NCBI GenBank assembly: GCA_045539515.1
Contig: JAZQFN010000083.1
Coordinates: forward strand, 1-64,000
Origin: RGIG8748 sp045539515
Lineage (GTDB): Bacteria; Bacillota; Clostridia; UMGS1810
Reading direction: 5' to 3'
DNA length: 64,000 bases
The notes below the pieces were generated by a model. That model ran no database searches and had not been told where the DNA came from. It saw only the letters and a program-made list of their open reading frames with translations. The position numbers were made by a program, and so were the translations under genes. Position 1 is the first letter of the stretch. Every line of letters starts with the position of its first letter. This document shows, piece by piece, positions 11,501 to 20,713 of this stretch.

Positions 11501-11996
11501 TGAAATTGAACTCACAAAGGTAAATTCCGTAGCTGTAGGCAATCTTGCAACCAATGGTGAAGAGGATGCCGACACCCTTAAAGATAAGCTTGCAGTTATG
11601 GTGGAAGCAGAGCACGCAGTAACTCTCGCCCCCGGCTCCAAGGCATATACAACAAGAAGCTGGCTTTCCGGAGGTCAGGGTGTACAGCTCCACGACAACC
11701 CCGGAGCAACAGCTGTATTTAGGTTCAATGTTACAGAAGCAGGTACTTACGACATAGCTGTTAAGTATGTTGCATGGCTTTCCGACGCCACAAAGCGATG
11801 CTTCTATATTAACGGCACAGACTACATCGTTTCCCTCCCCAGAACTGTGGACTACGGTACAACTCCCGAAAACTGGAAGTATGTAATTGCCGACACAGGT
11901 GTTTACCTTGAACCCGGTGAGTATATTGTATCCGTAGAAGCTATCGGTGCAGGCGATATGTGGAACTACGACTATTTAGGTCTTGTTAAAAGATAA
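8565..11996 (+). CDS. Secreted DUF4962 / heparinase II/III-like polysaccharide lyase (cassette 1, gene 4)
   Basis: 1143 aa, start behind AAAGGAGG. A signal peptide (1-24) is followed by an FN3-like DUF4962 region (about 40-140, QNPPDFTWP then YYWAVK), HPRIYTT at about 157, an alpha/alpha-toroid region (about 190-450) and a heparinase II/III-type beta-sandwich (about 500-830). Candidate active-site elements are His327 in NPYDSHGW, Tyr380/Tyr383 in GTDYWQY and the His534/His536 pair in NHSHPDQ; known lyases of this fold use His and Tyr to remove the C5 proton of a uronic acid. The C-terminal 130 residues (MVEAEH...WNYDYLGL) look like a CBM6/35-type beta-sandwich. The substrate (glycosaminoglycan, alginate or another uronate polymer) cannot be told from sequence. 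It ends the operon at a strong terminator. Its nearest relative here by motifs is the 2080-aa protein at 12281. Confidence 0.85.
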   Translation: MKRIISLILTVIMLASCFTFIAYANEDGYDAGWDFRTRSNGQEMPFSPPHDYVSVQNPPDFTWPIYDGCTSYDLVVCSDEALTNVVYEQKGIKANYFNFNYTFQAGKTYYWAVKCSQGKVTGYCDARKFRITPDAHEFTVPDIDTLLARIPKTHPRIYTTAEQLEEFRTRYQKYPYIAKARDTYLSSANGEIAKPLLVEEPRIPTEEEKAKDFQWSMRIRTEAMGILSRALNCAMAYMFTGEEVYARRSIDIMMECSKWDWQNGSTSYSSQDQVHRSVVLFFARAYDMVYDKMTANEKATILKHIQNRAGVMEYLLDSISKNPYDSHGWTAFGYLGESGIALYGEIPEAEKWLRAILLAHAAVLPPWGKQDGGWSQGTDYWQYSTTDNKTFLNALAISGVMNCYDKAYQQNEYLWNLYVYPKGSYGSFGDDSNIKTSESEYYSRSALLNNAYFTKNPVARWLAEDFDSKNGSLYNTMDRYNMVLSDEDEIEVPINQQLSHHFKDIGWVAMTDDLVSPERVQMTFKSSPFGSFNHSHPDQNAFVIQAYGRKLASKSGYYDYYHSPHDSGFTRKTGAHNTITYDVGLGQEDDNKMATGEITAYLTQTDFDLASGDATKAYLGGLDKFERHMIYIRPDIFVVVDDLDAGGNNKSQFEWWLHSDVDMETYEGSNGARIVNENATLDTTIVYPEKVTTYYNNMWALSDMVEYEPTQLKGNGNIHRRVWFETEPLEKTKMVVAMDVHKSDVPARYVDYKYYDNYVKMTFRNGTVVLVNLTDDYTKEINAGNISFKGVAAVYNDESVMLVSGTSLKRGSTELISSDVTSSVVVGRNEISLSSREKANITINTNNEYVTGCENIFIDNGYPLGEEWGITAQNNADNVVFTIEADDYALFVNGKKLEAEMNLTAKVNVKIDGLDAGSFDIAGYKARNDVNKYNGTISIPEGKYCINSVSEGVSFGGHLPGTVVTLKDVNVAAENTEVCEIELTKVNSVAVGNLATNGEEDADTLKDKLAVMVEAEHAVTLAPGSKAYTTRSWLSGGQGVQLHDNPGATAVFRFNVTEAGTYDIAVKYVAWLSDATKRCFYINGTDYIVSLPRTVDYGTTPENWKYVIADTGVYLEPGEYIVSVEAIGAGDMWNYDYLGLVKR

Positions 11997-12051
11997 TAAA
12001 CAATTCAGCAATAAATGGTAAGATTTAATTACTGAACTTATAAAGTAAAAG

Positions 12052-12110
12052 AGGGGTATGGAGCGGTAAGCACAAAAGCGTGTTTACCGCCCATCCCCTT
12101 TGCTTTTTTT
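12052..12110 (+). terminator. Rho-independent terminator after cassette 1
   Basis: A long stem (AGGGGTATGG-AGCGGTAAGCAC against GTGTTTACCGCCCATCCCCT, small bulges) is followed by TTTGCTTTTTTT. It lies 55 bases after the lyase stop and closes the four-gene operon. Confidence 0.85.
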
Positions 12111-12114
12111 AAAA

Positions 12115-12215
12115 TTATATTCTCTCCCTGCGGCTTCTTTGGGACTACCCCCTCTTTTCGCAGATTTATCCTCATTGATCTGTTTTTTCAAAGAAGCCGT
12201 AAGGAGAGAATATAA
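12115..12215. repeat. 101-bp inverted-repeat element (MITE-like or large hairpin)
   Basis: The arms at 12115-12141 and 12189-12215 are 27 bases each and are inverted copies with two mismatches (TATTCTCTCCCTGCGGCTTC against GAAGCCGTAAGGAGAGAATA). The 47-base centre codes for nothing. It sits between the terminator of cassette 1 and the promoter of the next gene. A non-autonomous mobile element is one reading and a large RNA hairpin another; no target-site duplication is obvious. Confidence 0.55.
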
Positions 12216-12222
12216 GTTGGGA

Positions 12223-12251
12223 TTTACAGATGGGCTACGGCGTGATATGAT
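12223..12251 (+). promoter_or_regulatory. Sigma-A-type promoter of the 2080-aa lyase gene
   Basis: TTTACA (12223-12228), 17-base spacer, TATGAT (12246-12251), 29 bases before the start codon. It follows a terminator, so the giant lyase is probably its own transcription unit. Confidence 0.6.
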
Positions 12252-12280
12252 GTAAATATAAATGTTGCGAGGTTTCTTAT

Positions 12281-15200
12281 ATGAAAAGAAAAATTTTAAT
12301 CAGCACCATACTTGTTTTTGCAATGCTGTTTAATTTATGCATTGCTTCTTTTGGTGCAGTTTTCCCGGATATTTATTACGATAAAGCTCCCGAGGGTGCA
12401 ATTTCCAACCTTATGATTATGAATAACAACAAGCTTCCCGACGGAACAGAAATCAACCCAGATGAACAGTGTATGTACATAAAGGGCGGCTTTAAAGAAG
12501 GCGGACTCCACGTTGCTGACCGCACATTTACCATAAGTAATATCACCGATACCGAGCTTTTAGGTGCCGACCTTATAGGCTGGGCTTTTGAAACCTACAA
12601 AGACAACACCCCTGTTCACGCCTATTACAAAACCAACCACAATGTAGACAATGCTCCCGGACTTTTAAACTGGATTAACTTTACGGTTAACTACGATGCA
12701 GATATTTTTATATATACAAGCCGTGAAAAAGGCATACAGCCGGATAATGACAGAGCACTGGAGGAAGCAGGCTTTACCTTTGTGGAAAAAAGCTCAACTG
12801 GCTTTATGAAATCCACGGTAAATATTGCAAATAATATCTATTACGGCAAATGGAAGAAAACCGTAACCCGCGGGCAGAAGATGTCCCTTCCCAGTAACCG
12901 TTCGGGTTCTTCCGAGGGCAGAATAACTCCCGTAGCCGTTATTAAATACAAGGAATTTACAGGCTCGGTCTATGACCTTGAAATACTTGACGGTAACAAG
13001 CTTCCCGACGGAACCGCCATTAACCCCTCGGAGCACTGTTTATATATAAAAGGTGGCTTTGGCGAAAAAGCACAGCATGTTGCAGGCCGTCCCTTTACAT
13101 TAAGCGGAATTTCCGATACCGACCTTGTGGGTTCGGATGTTATCGGTTGGGGTCACGATTCATATAAGGAAGACACTCCGGTTCGTAAATACTATAAAAC
13201 CAATCACAACTTAAACGGAACTCCCGGTATTTTAAACTGGATAAACTTTAAGTTAACTTTTGATGCCGATATATATGTGTATACTTTTTCGGAAAAGGGG
13301 GTACATCCGGATAACGACAAGGCTTTAGAGGCAGCCGGCTTCAGCTATGTGGGTAAAAATGCAAACGGATATATGAAATCCTCGGTTGCAATAAATAACA
13401 ATATCTACTACGGCAAGTGGATTAAATCCGTAAAAGCCGGTCAGAAGGTTTCCCTTCCCAGTAACCGTTCCGGCTCCAGTCAGGGTACCATAGTTCCCGT
13501 AGCGGTAATTAAGTACAATATAGGTACTACCGACTGGCCCGAAGAAAGTGCCAACGGCAGAGATATGCCCTTTATGCCCTCGGATAAGTATGTATCACAG
13601 CAAAATCCCCCGGCATTTACCTGGAAAAACATATCCGATGCCCGAAGCTACAGCCTTGAGATTTCCACAGACTCTGCCTTCAGAAATGTTGTAAAGACAT
13701 ATTCCGGAATAAATCATAACTATTTTAATCCTCCCGACACACTCACAAGTGGCGAAACATACTGGTGGAGAGTTCGCTATATAAACGGCTCCGGTATAAG
13801 TGATTGGAGCAATCCAAGAAGATTTCGCATAGATACGCAAAACTATGAATTCACCTTCCCCGGTATCGACCAGGTTATGACCCGTATTCCTCAGGGTCAT
13901 CCCAGAATACTTACAACTCCCGACAGTATTGACGACTTCCGTGCTCTTAAGGATACCGGAGGCATATCCAAAAAAATTGCAGATAACTACATAAACCTTG
14001 CCAACAGCTATGTCAGGGAATATGCCAAGGGTGAAAGCGGTATGTACTCTCTTAAAGAACCGGTATTTAATGATCCCGGTGAGGATTTATCGTATCTTGG
14101 AAAATACCGAAACGAGGCACAGCGCCTTACCGATCATATGTACAGAACAGCTTTTGCCTATCTTGTTACCGGGGATGCAAAGTATTCAAAGCTTGCAAAG
14201 GAAATGCTCCTTTCTTTAAGCACCTGGTGTATGAAGGACGACGGTAACGGCAATCTTGTGTACGACCCCAACGGTCACAGTTCCTATGAAAATCAGGACC
14301 AGGTTCACCGCTATATCACCTACAGAAGTGCCATGGCATACGACTGGATCTATGATACTCTTACACAAGACGAAAGAAAAATAATACTCAATATGATTGA
14401 ACAGAGAACAAAGAGAATGGAATACCTTCTTTCTTCTCTTGATAATTCTCCTTATGATTCCCATGGTTGGACAGCCCTTGGATTTATAGGCATTATAGGT
14501 ATTGCCACCTATGGAGAGCTTGAAGGGGCAGAAGGTTGGCTCCGCAAGATAATACCGGCTTACACATCTATTATTCCTCCCTGGGGTTATCAGGACGGCG
14601 GTTGGAGTCAGGGCACCGACTACTGGCAGTATTCCACTGTTGACGGACAGGAATTTATGGATGTTCTGGTGCAGGCAGGTATTATAGACCTTTACAAAAC
14701 AGCATGGATACAGAATGAATACCTCTGGAGTCTTTATGCCTATCCCCCCGGCTCCTATGGTTCGTTCGGTGATCAGTCCAACAGAAACAAAGCATCTCAT
14801 TATAATATACAAAGCCTTACCAATGAGGTGTACTATAACCAAAATCCCGTTGCAAAATGGCTTGTGGAAGCTTATGGCGGTACAACGGCAAATAATATCG
14901 ACAACTATTACACAGCAAATATAGACAGCATAGAAAGCAAGGAACCCACCGATTATCCCAAGGGTCATGAATTCCACGACATAGGCTGGGCGGTAATGAC
15001 CGATGACCTTATGGATGAAAACAGAATCCAGCTTACCTTTAAGTCATCGCCATTTGGTTCCTTCAACCACTCCCATCCCGACCAGAATGCCTTTGTTATT
15101 CAGGCTTTCGGCGAAAATCTTGCCAATAAGAGCGGATACTACGATTGGTACCACTCAACTCACGACAACCATATTACACGCCCCACCTTCAGCCATAACA

Positions 15201-18200
15201 CTATTACCGTAGACGGCGGAAAAGGTCAGAGGGATGATGACTTTACCGCAAAGGGAAGTCTTGAGCAGTTTGTAACCCATACAGCCTTTGACTCCGTAAC
15301 CGGTGATGCTACCGATGCCTACAAGGGTACTTCGAGCATCGGTGCGGCAAACTATTACAAAGGCATAGGCGACCTTGACAAGTTTGTAAGGGATATTATA
15401 TATGTCCGCCCCGGAGTATTCGTAGTAATAGATGACCTTGTGGCGGCAGATGGAGGCAAATCCTCCTTTGAATGGTGGCTTAATGCCGAGCACGAAATAG
15501 AATATACCAACACAACGGCGTTAATTAAGGAAAACAACGCCCGTTTAAGTGCGAATGTGGTTTATCCCACCAATGTAAAGGCAAGGTATTACGACGGCTT
15601 TTACAGCCCTTATACGGACAGTTATTTCCCAGATACATACTATCCTGCAGCCGCAGGCTATGTGGGTGCCAATGAGCAGAGAAAGGTGTGCTTCTACACC
15701 CCTAAGGTAACCGATACCAAAATAGTTGCAACCATGAGTGTATATAAAGACAGCGAGGAAGCCCATGTTATAAACACCATGTATTCTGCCGACGGAAGTT
15801 ATCTTACCTTAATTTTTGCCGACGGTACAAAATGTGTGGTAAATCTAGGTGACGATACAGATACGGTTTCCGACGGCGTTGTTACATTTACGGGAGATGC
15901 CGTTACCTACAACAACACAAGTATTATGCTTACCAACGGGACAAATCTTTCATACAACGGTGTAAATCTTATATATTCCCAAAGACCTGTTACGGTGGTA
16001 ATGGGAGAGGGCTATCTTAATTTCAGTGTAAATGATGACAGCAACAATTACATCGAAAATACTCTTACCATTGCCAACAACACAAAGTTTTTGAGGGTAA
16101 GCGACCTTAATGCTTTCAGGGATTTACAGGGTAGAGGACCATCGGAGGAAACAGGTCTTCCTGCTACTTTGGTAAATGATGAAGAAATTGTGCTTTATCC
16201 CTTTAAGGGTAATTATTCCCTGTATTCGGAAGGCTCCTTCATAACTTCCGAAAGTCTTAAACCCACAGGACTTGCCATAACCGATATAAGTGATGAAGGC
16301 TTTAATGTAATCTGGGACGAAAAAGAGGACACCGAGTACGATATTTTAATAAACAACACAATTTACGAGGGAGTAGCTTCTCCCTATTATGTAACCGTAG
16401 ACCCAGATGAAAAGGCATACAGCATAGCCTTAAGGGGTAAAGTGGGAACTGTACTAAGCCCATGGAGTGAGGGAGTATACTATTCTCCCGAAGGTATGAG
16501 CAGTATTTCTCATGTTAAATTCGGTTTGACAGATGGCAAAATATCTGCAGAGGTTTTTGCAATTAATCCCGGTATGGATAATATCGACCTGTATCTTGCA
16601 GGGTACGGACCAGGTGGTGAGCTTGTACAAATTGATTCGGTAAAGCTCAACGACAAGACCACACAATTAAGCCTGTCCTACAATGCAGATTGTACTTATA
16701 AGGCATTTTTATGGAAGAACAATGTAATTCCCGTTAAATCGGGTGCTGATTACAGTACTTCTTCCACAGAGCTTAAGTTCCTTCTTGCAGACGGCAAGCC
16801 CATTGAAGCTTCGGATGAAAACGAAGACGTATATACGGTAAATGTGGTCGAGGGAAGCACAACATATCCTGTAATAACTGCCGTGGCAAAGGACAACGGC
16901 AGCCGTGTAAAGATTAAGAATAATTATGCGGATTTATATTCCGAGGTAACAGTTACCGCACAAAATGGCGAAACAAGAACAATTGTTGTAAATTATGTAT
17001 ATCAGAACGGAAATGTTCATGTGGTTACCGGTGCCACCAATGAAGCTGATTTTAAAGACGATACCGGACGTTCAAAAAATAATGGCATACGTGACGGTAA
17101 GGTTTCAAATGCCAATGTGGCAACTCTTACATGGGAGATTCACAAAAACGGGGCAGTTACGCCCATGAGTGCCAACCTCCCGGTGTATACCAATCTCCAC
17201 CCGGCATACAGCACCACTACCTTTGGTTCACGCCTTGCCTCAGACCGCGACCCTGCAGGGGGCAATTACACAGAATTCAGTTCTCCGGCAAAAGGACTTT
17301 GGGGCTTCGACCACATTGCAATGCCAAACAATGATTTATTTACTCTTCAGGGTACAAATGCAGGAGGTTCTGTTAATAACGTCAAGCTTAACTTTGGTTT
17401 GTCGGCTCCTGCAGAGGTTATTATTCTTACTACGGACAATACCTCCACAAGAAACCTTATGGAATCCCAGGGCTTTGAATTTGACGTAATGCAGCCTGTA
17501 TCCCGTGGAAGATATATGGATACTATAGGTGTGGAAGATATTTACTATAATGTAAAGCTTCTTAATAAGAACTATGCCGATTTAGTAACCTACAGTCTCA
17601 CATCAACATCCGGTTCCAGATTCAAAAACTATTCCCATGCTTATGAGTGGGTGGATGTTCAGGCAATAGAGGGTTGTACCACAGTGCAGAGTTATATTGA
17701 CGGCGGTTATTCAAATGAAGATTTTGTTATTCTTGGAACTTGTGAATCCTATATTGCCAAGAATACCTATTTGTATGATGCTACCTACTTAAAAAGGTAC
17801 GAGGACATAACAAAACCCGAGGAAATTACCATTGACTTTGGTTCTTTCCCCAAGGATGCCAACAGAATGCTTGTTGTTGTGCGCCCAATTGGTCCACAAA
17901 CACCCTTAAGCAACTTTAAGTATACAGGTCCCGAAAATTTTGAAGACCTTGACAGCACATATACAAAGGGAAGCACCGATAATGTGTCGGAAAGGATCAG
18001 CTACAAGGGTGCATATGCCCTGAGCCCCGTAATTACTGCCTTTGAAAACGGAGCCTTTGCCTATGCGGACAATAACGGATATATTATAAAGAATATCGAC
18101 CCCATGCTTGAGCTTGATGGTGCATATCTCATACCGCCTCTTTCCGGAGTGGTAAATACCGCCGAGGGTAATTCATGGATGAAGGCGTATTACTACGGAC

Positions 18201-18523
18201 TTTCGGAAAATAACGGATTCAAGTATCCCGGATTTGCAAAGGGTTCAATGCCTATGTATTCTTTCAGACTTGAAAGTAGTGCCGACGTGTATGTTATTAC
18301 AAGCGGATTTAAGCCGGAGTTTATAGACAACACATGGATAAGGATAAACTTAGAAAAATCTGCATTTACCGTAAGTGACAATCGCTTTAAGTACGATACA
18401 ATGTTTGTAAAGCACGTAAACGTAGAAGAAGGAAATCCGGTTAATGTTTCAATGCTTACTCCCGGTACGGGAAAGGGTAACGACGGATTGTACTATACAA
18501 TAGTAAAATTTTCAAACAAATAA
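12281..18523 (+). CDS. Giant multimodular secreted heparinase II/III-like lyase
   Basis: 2080 aa with signal peptide (1-27). Modules in order: two tandem KLPDGT modules (about 36-225 and 228-418), FN3-like DUF4962 region (about 420-535), HPRILTT at about 537, alpha/alpha toroid (about 560-850), heparinase II/III beta-sandwich (about 880-1290), FN3 (about 1324-1405), Ig-like (1408-1485, ends YKAFLW), cadherin-like (about 1490-1580), a divergent copy of the HEVYYADES-type module (about 1583-1870) and a C-terminal module (1875-2080). Candidate catalytic residues are His728 (SPYDSHGW), Tyr781/Tyr784 (GTDYWQY) and His930/His932 (NHSHPDQ), the same motif set as the lyase at 8565. There are no SLH repeats, so attachment to the cell must be indirect or it is released. 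The KLPDGT modules are shared with the SLH protein at 262. Ribosome binding site GCGAGG is only moderate. Confidence 0.85.
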   Translation: MKRKILISTILVFAMLFNLCIASFGAVFPDIYYDKAPEGAISNLMIMNNNKLPDGTEINPDEQCMYIKGGFKEGGLHVADRTFTISNITDTELLGADLIGWAFETYKDNTPVHAYYKTNHNVDNAPGLLNWINFTVNYDADIFIYTSREKGIQPDNDRALEEAGFTFVEKSSTGFMKSTVNIANNIYYGKWKKTVTRGQKMSLPSNRSGSSEGRITPVAVIKYKEFTGSVYDLEILDGNKLPDGTAINPSEHCLYIKGGFGEKAQHVAGRPFTLSGISDTDLVGSDVIGWGHDSYKEDTPVRKYYKTNHNLNGTPGILNWINFKLTFDADIYVYTFSEKGVHPDNDKALEAAGFSYVGKNANGYMKSSVAINNNIYYGKWIKSVKAGQKVSLPSNRSGSSQGTIVPVAVIKYNIGTTDWPEESANGRDMPFMPSDKYVSQQNPPAFTWKNISDARSYSLEISTDSAFRNVVKTYSGINHNYFNPPDTLTSGETYWWRVRYINGSGISDWSNPRRFRIDTQNYEFTFPGIDQVMTRIPQGHPRILTTPDSIDDFRALKDTGGISKKIADNYINLANSYVREYAKGESGMYSLKEPVFNDPGEDLSYLGKYRNEAQRLTDHMYRTAFAYLVTGDAKYSKLAKEMLLSLSTWCMKDDGNGNLVYDPNGHSSYENQDQVHRYITYRSAMAYDWIYDTLTQDERKIILNMIEQRTKRMEYLLSSLDNSPYDSHGWTALGFIGIIGIATYGELEGAEGWLRKIIPAYTSIIPPWGYQDGGWSQGTDYWQYSTVDGQEFMDVLVQAGIIDLYKTAWIQNEYLWSLYAYPPGSYGSFGDQSNRNKASHYNIQSLTNEVYYNQNPVAKWLVEAYGGTTANNIDNYYTANIDSIESKEPTDYPKGHEFHDIGWAVMTDDLMDENRIQLTFKSSPFGSFNHSHPDQNAFVIQAFGENLANKSGYYDWYHSTHDNHITRPTFSHNTITVDGGKGQRDDDFTAKGSLEQFVTHTAFDSVTGDATDAYKGTSSIGAANYYKGIGDLDKFVRDIIYVRPGVFVVIDDLVAADGGKSSFEWWLNAEHEIEYTNTTALIKENNARLSANVVYPTNVKARYYDGFYSPYTDSYFPDTYYPAAAGYVGANEQRKVCFYTPKVTDTKIVATMSVYKDSEEAHVINTMYSADGSYLTLIFADGTKCVVNLGDDTDTVSDGVVTFTGDAVTYNNTSIMLTNGTNLSYNGVNLIYSQRPVTVVMGEGYLNFSVNDDSNNYIENTLTIANNTKFLRVSDLNAFRDLQGRGPSEETGLPATLVNDEEIVLYPFKGNYSLYSEGSFITSESLKPTGLAITDISDEGFNVIWDEKEDTEYDILINNTIYEGVASPYYVTVDPDEKAYSIALRGKVGTVLSPWSEGVYYSPEGMSSISHVKFGLTDGKISAEVFAINPGMDNIDLYLAGYGPGGELVQIDSVKLNDKTTQLSLSYNADCTYKAFLWKNNVIPVKSGADYSTSSTELKFLLADGKPIEASDENEDVYTVNVVEGSTTYPVITAVAKDNGSRVKIKNNYADLYSEVTVTAQNGETRTIVVNYVYQNGNVHVVTGATNEADFKDDTGRSKNNGIRDGKVSNANVATLTWEIHKNGAVTPMSANLPVYTNLHPAYSTTTFGSRLASDRDPAGGNYTEFSSPAKGLWGFDHIAMPNNDLFTLQGTNAGGSVNNVKLNFGLSAPAEVIILTTDNTSTRNLMESQGFEFDVMQPVSRGRYMDTIGVEDIYYNVKLLNKNYADLVTYSLTSTSGSRFKNYSHAYEWVDVQAIEGCTTVQSYIDGGYSNEDFVILGTCESYIAKNTYLYDATYLKRYEDITKPEEITIDFGSFPKDANRMLVVVRPIGPQTPLSNFKYTGPENFEDLDSTYTKGSTDNVSERISYKGAYALSPVITAFENGAFAYADNNGYIIKNIDPMLELDGAYLIPPLSGVVNTAEGNSWMKAYYYGLSENNGFKYPGFAKGSMPMYSFRLESSADVYVITSGFKPEFIDNTWIRINLEKSAFTVSDNRFKYDTMFVKHVNVEEGNPVNVSMLTPGTGKGNDGLYYTIVKFSNK

Positions 18524-18528
18524 TTTTT

Positions 18529-18558
18529 AAAGCCAATGTATTTTTACATTGGCTTTTT
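18529..18558 (+). terminator. Terminator after the 2080-aa lyase gene
   Basis: AAAGCCAATGTA (18529-18540) pairs with TACATTGGCTTT and runs into TTTTT, directly after the stop codon. Confidence 0.85.
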
Positions 18559-18569
18559 CTTTTGAAGTC

Positions 18570-18598
18570 TTGTTATTTTTCAAAAAATGTGGTAAAAT
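18570..18598 (+). promoter_or_regulatory. Promoter of uvrBA
   Basis: TTGTTA (18570-18575), 17 bases, TAAAAT (18593-18598); an overlapping TATAAT at 18598-18603 is an alternative -10. No LexA-type operator is obvious. Confidence 0.5.
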
Positions 18599-18646
18599 AT
18601 AATCAATAATGGGTTATTATAAATTTATTTTCGGGAGGTGGTAAAA

Positions 18647-20617
18647 GTGGCGGATTTCAAGGTGGTTTCTCCGTATGAACCCAAAGGCGACCAGATTAAG
18701 GCAATTGAAGAGCTTTCAAAGGGAATTATGGAAGGCAAAAAAGGACAGACTCTTATGGGTGTAACAGGTTCCGGTAAGACTTTTACCATAGCCAAAACCA
18801 TTGAAAAAGTAAACAAACCCACTCTTGTACTTGCTCACAATAAGGTCCTTGCGGCACAGCTTTGCAGCGAGTTCAAGGAATTTTTTCCTGATAATGCGGT
18901 GGAGTACTTTGTATCCTACTACGATTACTATCAGCCCGAGGCGTATATTCCCAGTACGGATACCTTTATAGAAAAGGATTCTGCCATAAACGATGAAATA
19001 GACAAGCTCCGTCACAGTGCTACGGCGGCACTTTTTGAAAGACGTGACGTTATAATAGTTGCCAGTGTGTCCTGCATATACGGTCTTGGTGACCCGGAGG
19101 ACTACATTGAGCTTATGCTGAGCCTTCGTGTAGGCAATGAATACGACAGAGATTCCCTCCTTATGCGCCTTGTGGATATGCAGTACAGAAGAAATGACCT
19201 TGTGCTGGAAAGAGGTTCTTTCCGTGTAAGGGGCGATGTTCTTGAAATCTTCCCCATAGGAAGCGGAGAAAAGGCAGTAAGAGTGGAATTTTTCGGTGAC
19301 GAAATAGACCGCATCTGCGAAATTGACACGGTTACCGGAGAAGTTCTTGCATTCAGGACATATATTGCATTATTCCCGGCATCCCACTACGCCACCACAA
19401 GCGAAAAAATGAAGAGAGCCATTAAGACCATAGGCGAGGAGCTTACTGAAAGACTTGCAGAGTTTAAAGCACAAAATAAGCTTCTTGAAATGCAACGGCT
19501 TGAACAGAGGACTAACTACGACCTTGAAATGATGCAGGAAATAGGCTTCTGTCAGGGCATAGAAAACTATTCCCGTCACATAAGCGGAAGAGCACCCGGC
19601 AGTGCTCCCTATACCCTCATAGACTATATGCCCGACGACTTTTTACTTGTAATAGATGAATCCCACGTTACCGTACCTCAGGTAAGGGCAATGTATGCCG
19701 GAGACCGTTCAAGAAAGACCGCTCTTGTGGATTACGGCTTCCGACTGCCGTCGGCATTTGACAACAGACCCCTTAATTTTCAAGAGTTTGAAAGCAAGAT
19801 AAATCAGGTGGTATTTGTATCAGCTACCCCTGCAGAGTACGAAAAGGAACATTCCTCTGCTGTGGTAGAGCAGGTTATCCGCCCCACAGGTCTTGTGGAC
19901 CCGGAAATCTTTGTCCGCCCGGTAAAGGGTCAGGTAGACGATTTAATCGGTGTAATAAATGAAGTTGTACCCAAAAATCAAAGGGTACTTGTAACCACCC
20001 TTACCAAGAAAATGGCAGAATCTTTGACGGACTATCTCCACGATGTGGGCATAAAGGTAAAATACCTTCACAGCGATGTAGAAACCATAGAGCGAATGGA
20101 AATAATTCGAGATTTACGTCTTGGTGTATTTGATGTACTTGTAGGTATTAACTTACTGCGAGAAGGTCTTGACATTCCCGAAGTCAGCGTAGTTGCCATA
20201 CTTGATGCCGACAAGGAAGGCTTTCTCCGAAGCGAAACCTCCCTTGTGCAGACTGTGGGCAGAGCTGCCAGAAATGCCGAGGGCAGGGTTATAATGTATG
20301 CCGATACCATCACAGGTTCAATGCAAAGAGCCATAGACGAAACCAACCGACGCCGTGAAATTCAGATGGCGTACAACGAAAAGCACGGCATAGTTCCAAA
20401 GTCTGTCATAAAGGATGTAAGAAGTATTATACAGACCTATGCGGATATATCCGAAGATGATGTTAAGGATACAGAAAATGCACCTAAGACATTGGAAGAA
20501 CAGATTGCAGAGCTTACGCTTCTTATGAATAAAGCTGCTCAGGAGCTTGAGTTTGAAGAGGCAGCACGCTATCGCGATGAGATTACAAGAATAAAAAAGC
20601 AGAACAATATTGAATAA
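18647..20617 (+). CDS. uvrB: Excinuclease ABC subunit UvrB
   Basis: 656 aa, the usual UvrB length. The protein is the helicase-like damage-verifying subunit of nucleotide excision repair, loaded by UvrA and then joined by UvrC. Walker A GVTGSGKT is at residues 38-45, the beta-hairpin region YYDYYQPEAYIP at about 91-105, the DEXX-type motif in LLVIDESHVT, helicase motif VI as QTVGRAARN, and the C-terminal UVR motif (EELEFEEAARYRDEI-like) binds UvrC. I use the GTG at 18647 because the earlier GTG at 18638 lies inside the ribosome binding site GGGAGGTGG. uvrA follows 96 bases downstream on the same strand. Confidence 0.95.
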   Translation: MADFKVVSPYEPKGDQIKAIEELSKGIMEGKKGQTLMGVTGSGKTFTIAKTIEKVNKPTLVLAHNKVLAAQLCSEFKEFFPDNAVEYFVSYYDYYQPEAYIPSTDTFIEKDSAINDEIDKLRHSATAALFERRDVIIVASVSCIYGLGDPEDYIELMLSLRVGNEYDRDSLLMRLVDMQYRRNDLVLERGSFRVRGDVLEIFPIGSGEKAVRVEFFGDEIDRICEIDTVTGEVLAFRTYIALFPASHYATTSEKMKRAIKTIGEELTERLAEFKAQNKLLEMQRLEQRTNYDLEMMQEIGFCQGIENYSRHISGRAPGSAPYTLIDYMPDDFLLVIDESHVTVPQVRAMYAGDRSRKTALVDYGFRLPSAFDNRPLNFQEFESKINQVVFVSATPAEYEKEHSSAVVEQVIRPTGLVDPEIFVRPVKGQVDDLIGVINEVVPKNQRVLVTTLTKKMAESLTDYLHDVGIKVKYLHSDVETIERMEIIRDLRLGVFDVLVGINLLREGLDIPEVSVVAILDADKEGFLRSETSLVQTVGRAARNAEGRVIMYADTITGSMQRAIDETNRRREIQMAYNEKHGIVPKSVIKDVRSIIQTYADISEDDVKDTENAPKTLEEQIAELTLLMNKAAQELEFEEAARYRDEITRIKKQNNIE

Positions 20618-20627
20618 TGAACGCTTG

Positions 20628-20658
20628 TGTCATTCTGAGCGTAAGCGAAGAATCTTCG
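20628..20658. repeat. Interspersed-repeat arm inside the uvrB-uvrA gap
   Basis: TGTCATTCTGAGCGTAAGCG then AAGAATCTTCG. It has the form of the TGTCATTCTGAGCGNAGCGAAGAATCT repeat arm found in the other intergenic regions of this window (41217, 55791, 63658). It contains the near-palindrome CGAAGAATCTTCG. Confidence 0.6.
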
Positions 20659-20713
20659 TTTTCGTTGAGGTAATTTGCCCGGATTGACAACACAACCAAC
20701 AGGAGTAAAAAAT

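Noticed and set aside
14216..14977. Minus-strand frame of 253 codons
   Set aside because: Antisense to the catalytic region of the 2080-aa lyase; a similar shadow is at 58516-59337 in the paralogous lyase, caused by shared codon bias.
20675..20713. N-terminal extension of UvrA from a TTG codon
   Set aside because: No ribosome binding site, and the ATG at 20714 has AGGAG and gives the normal UvrA N-terminus.
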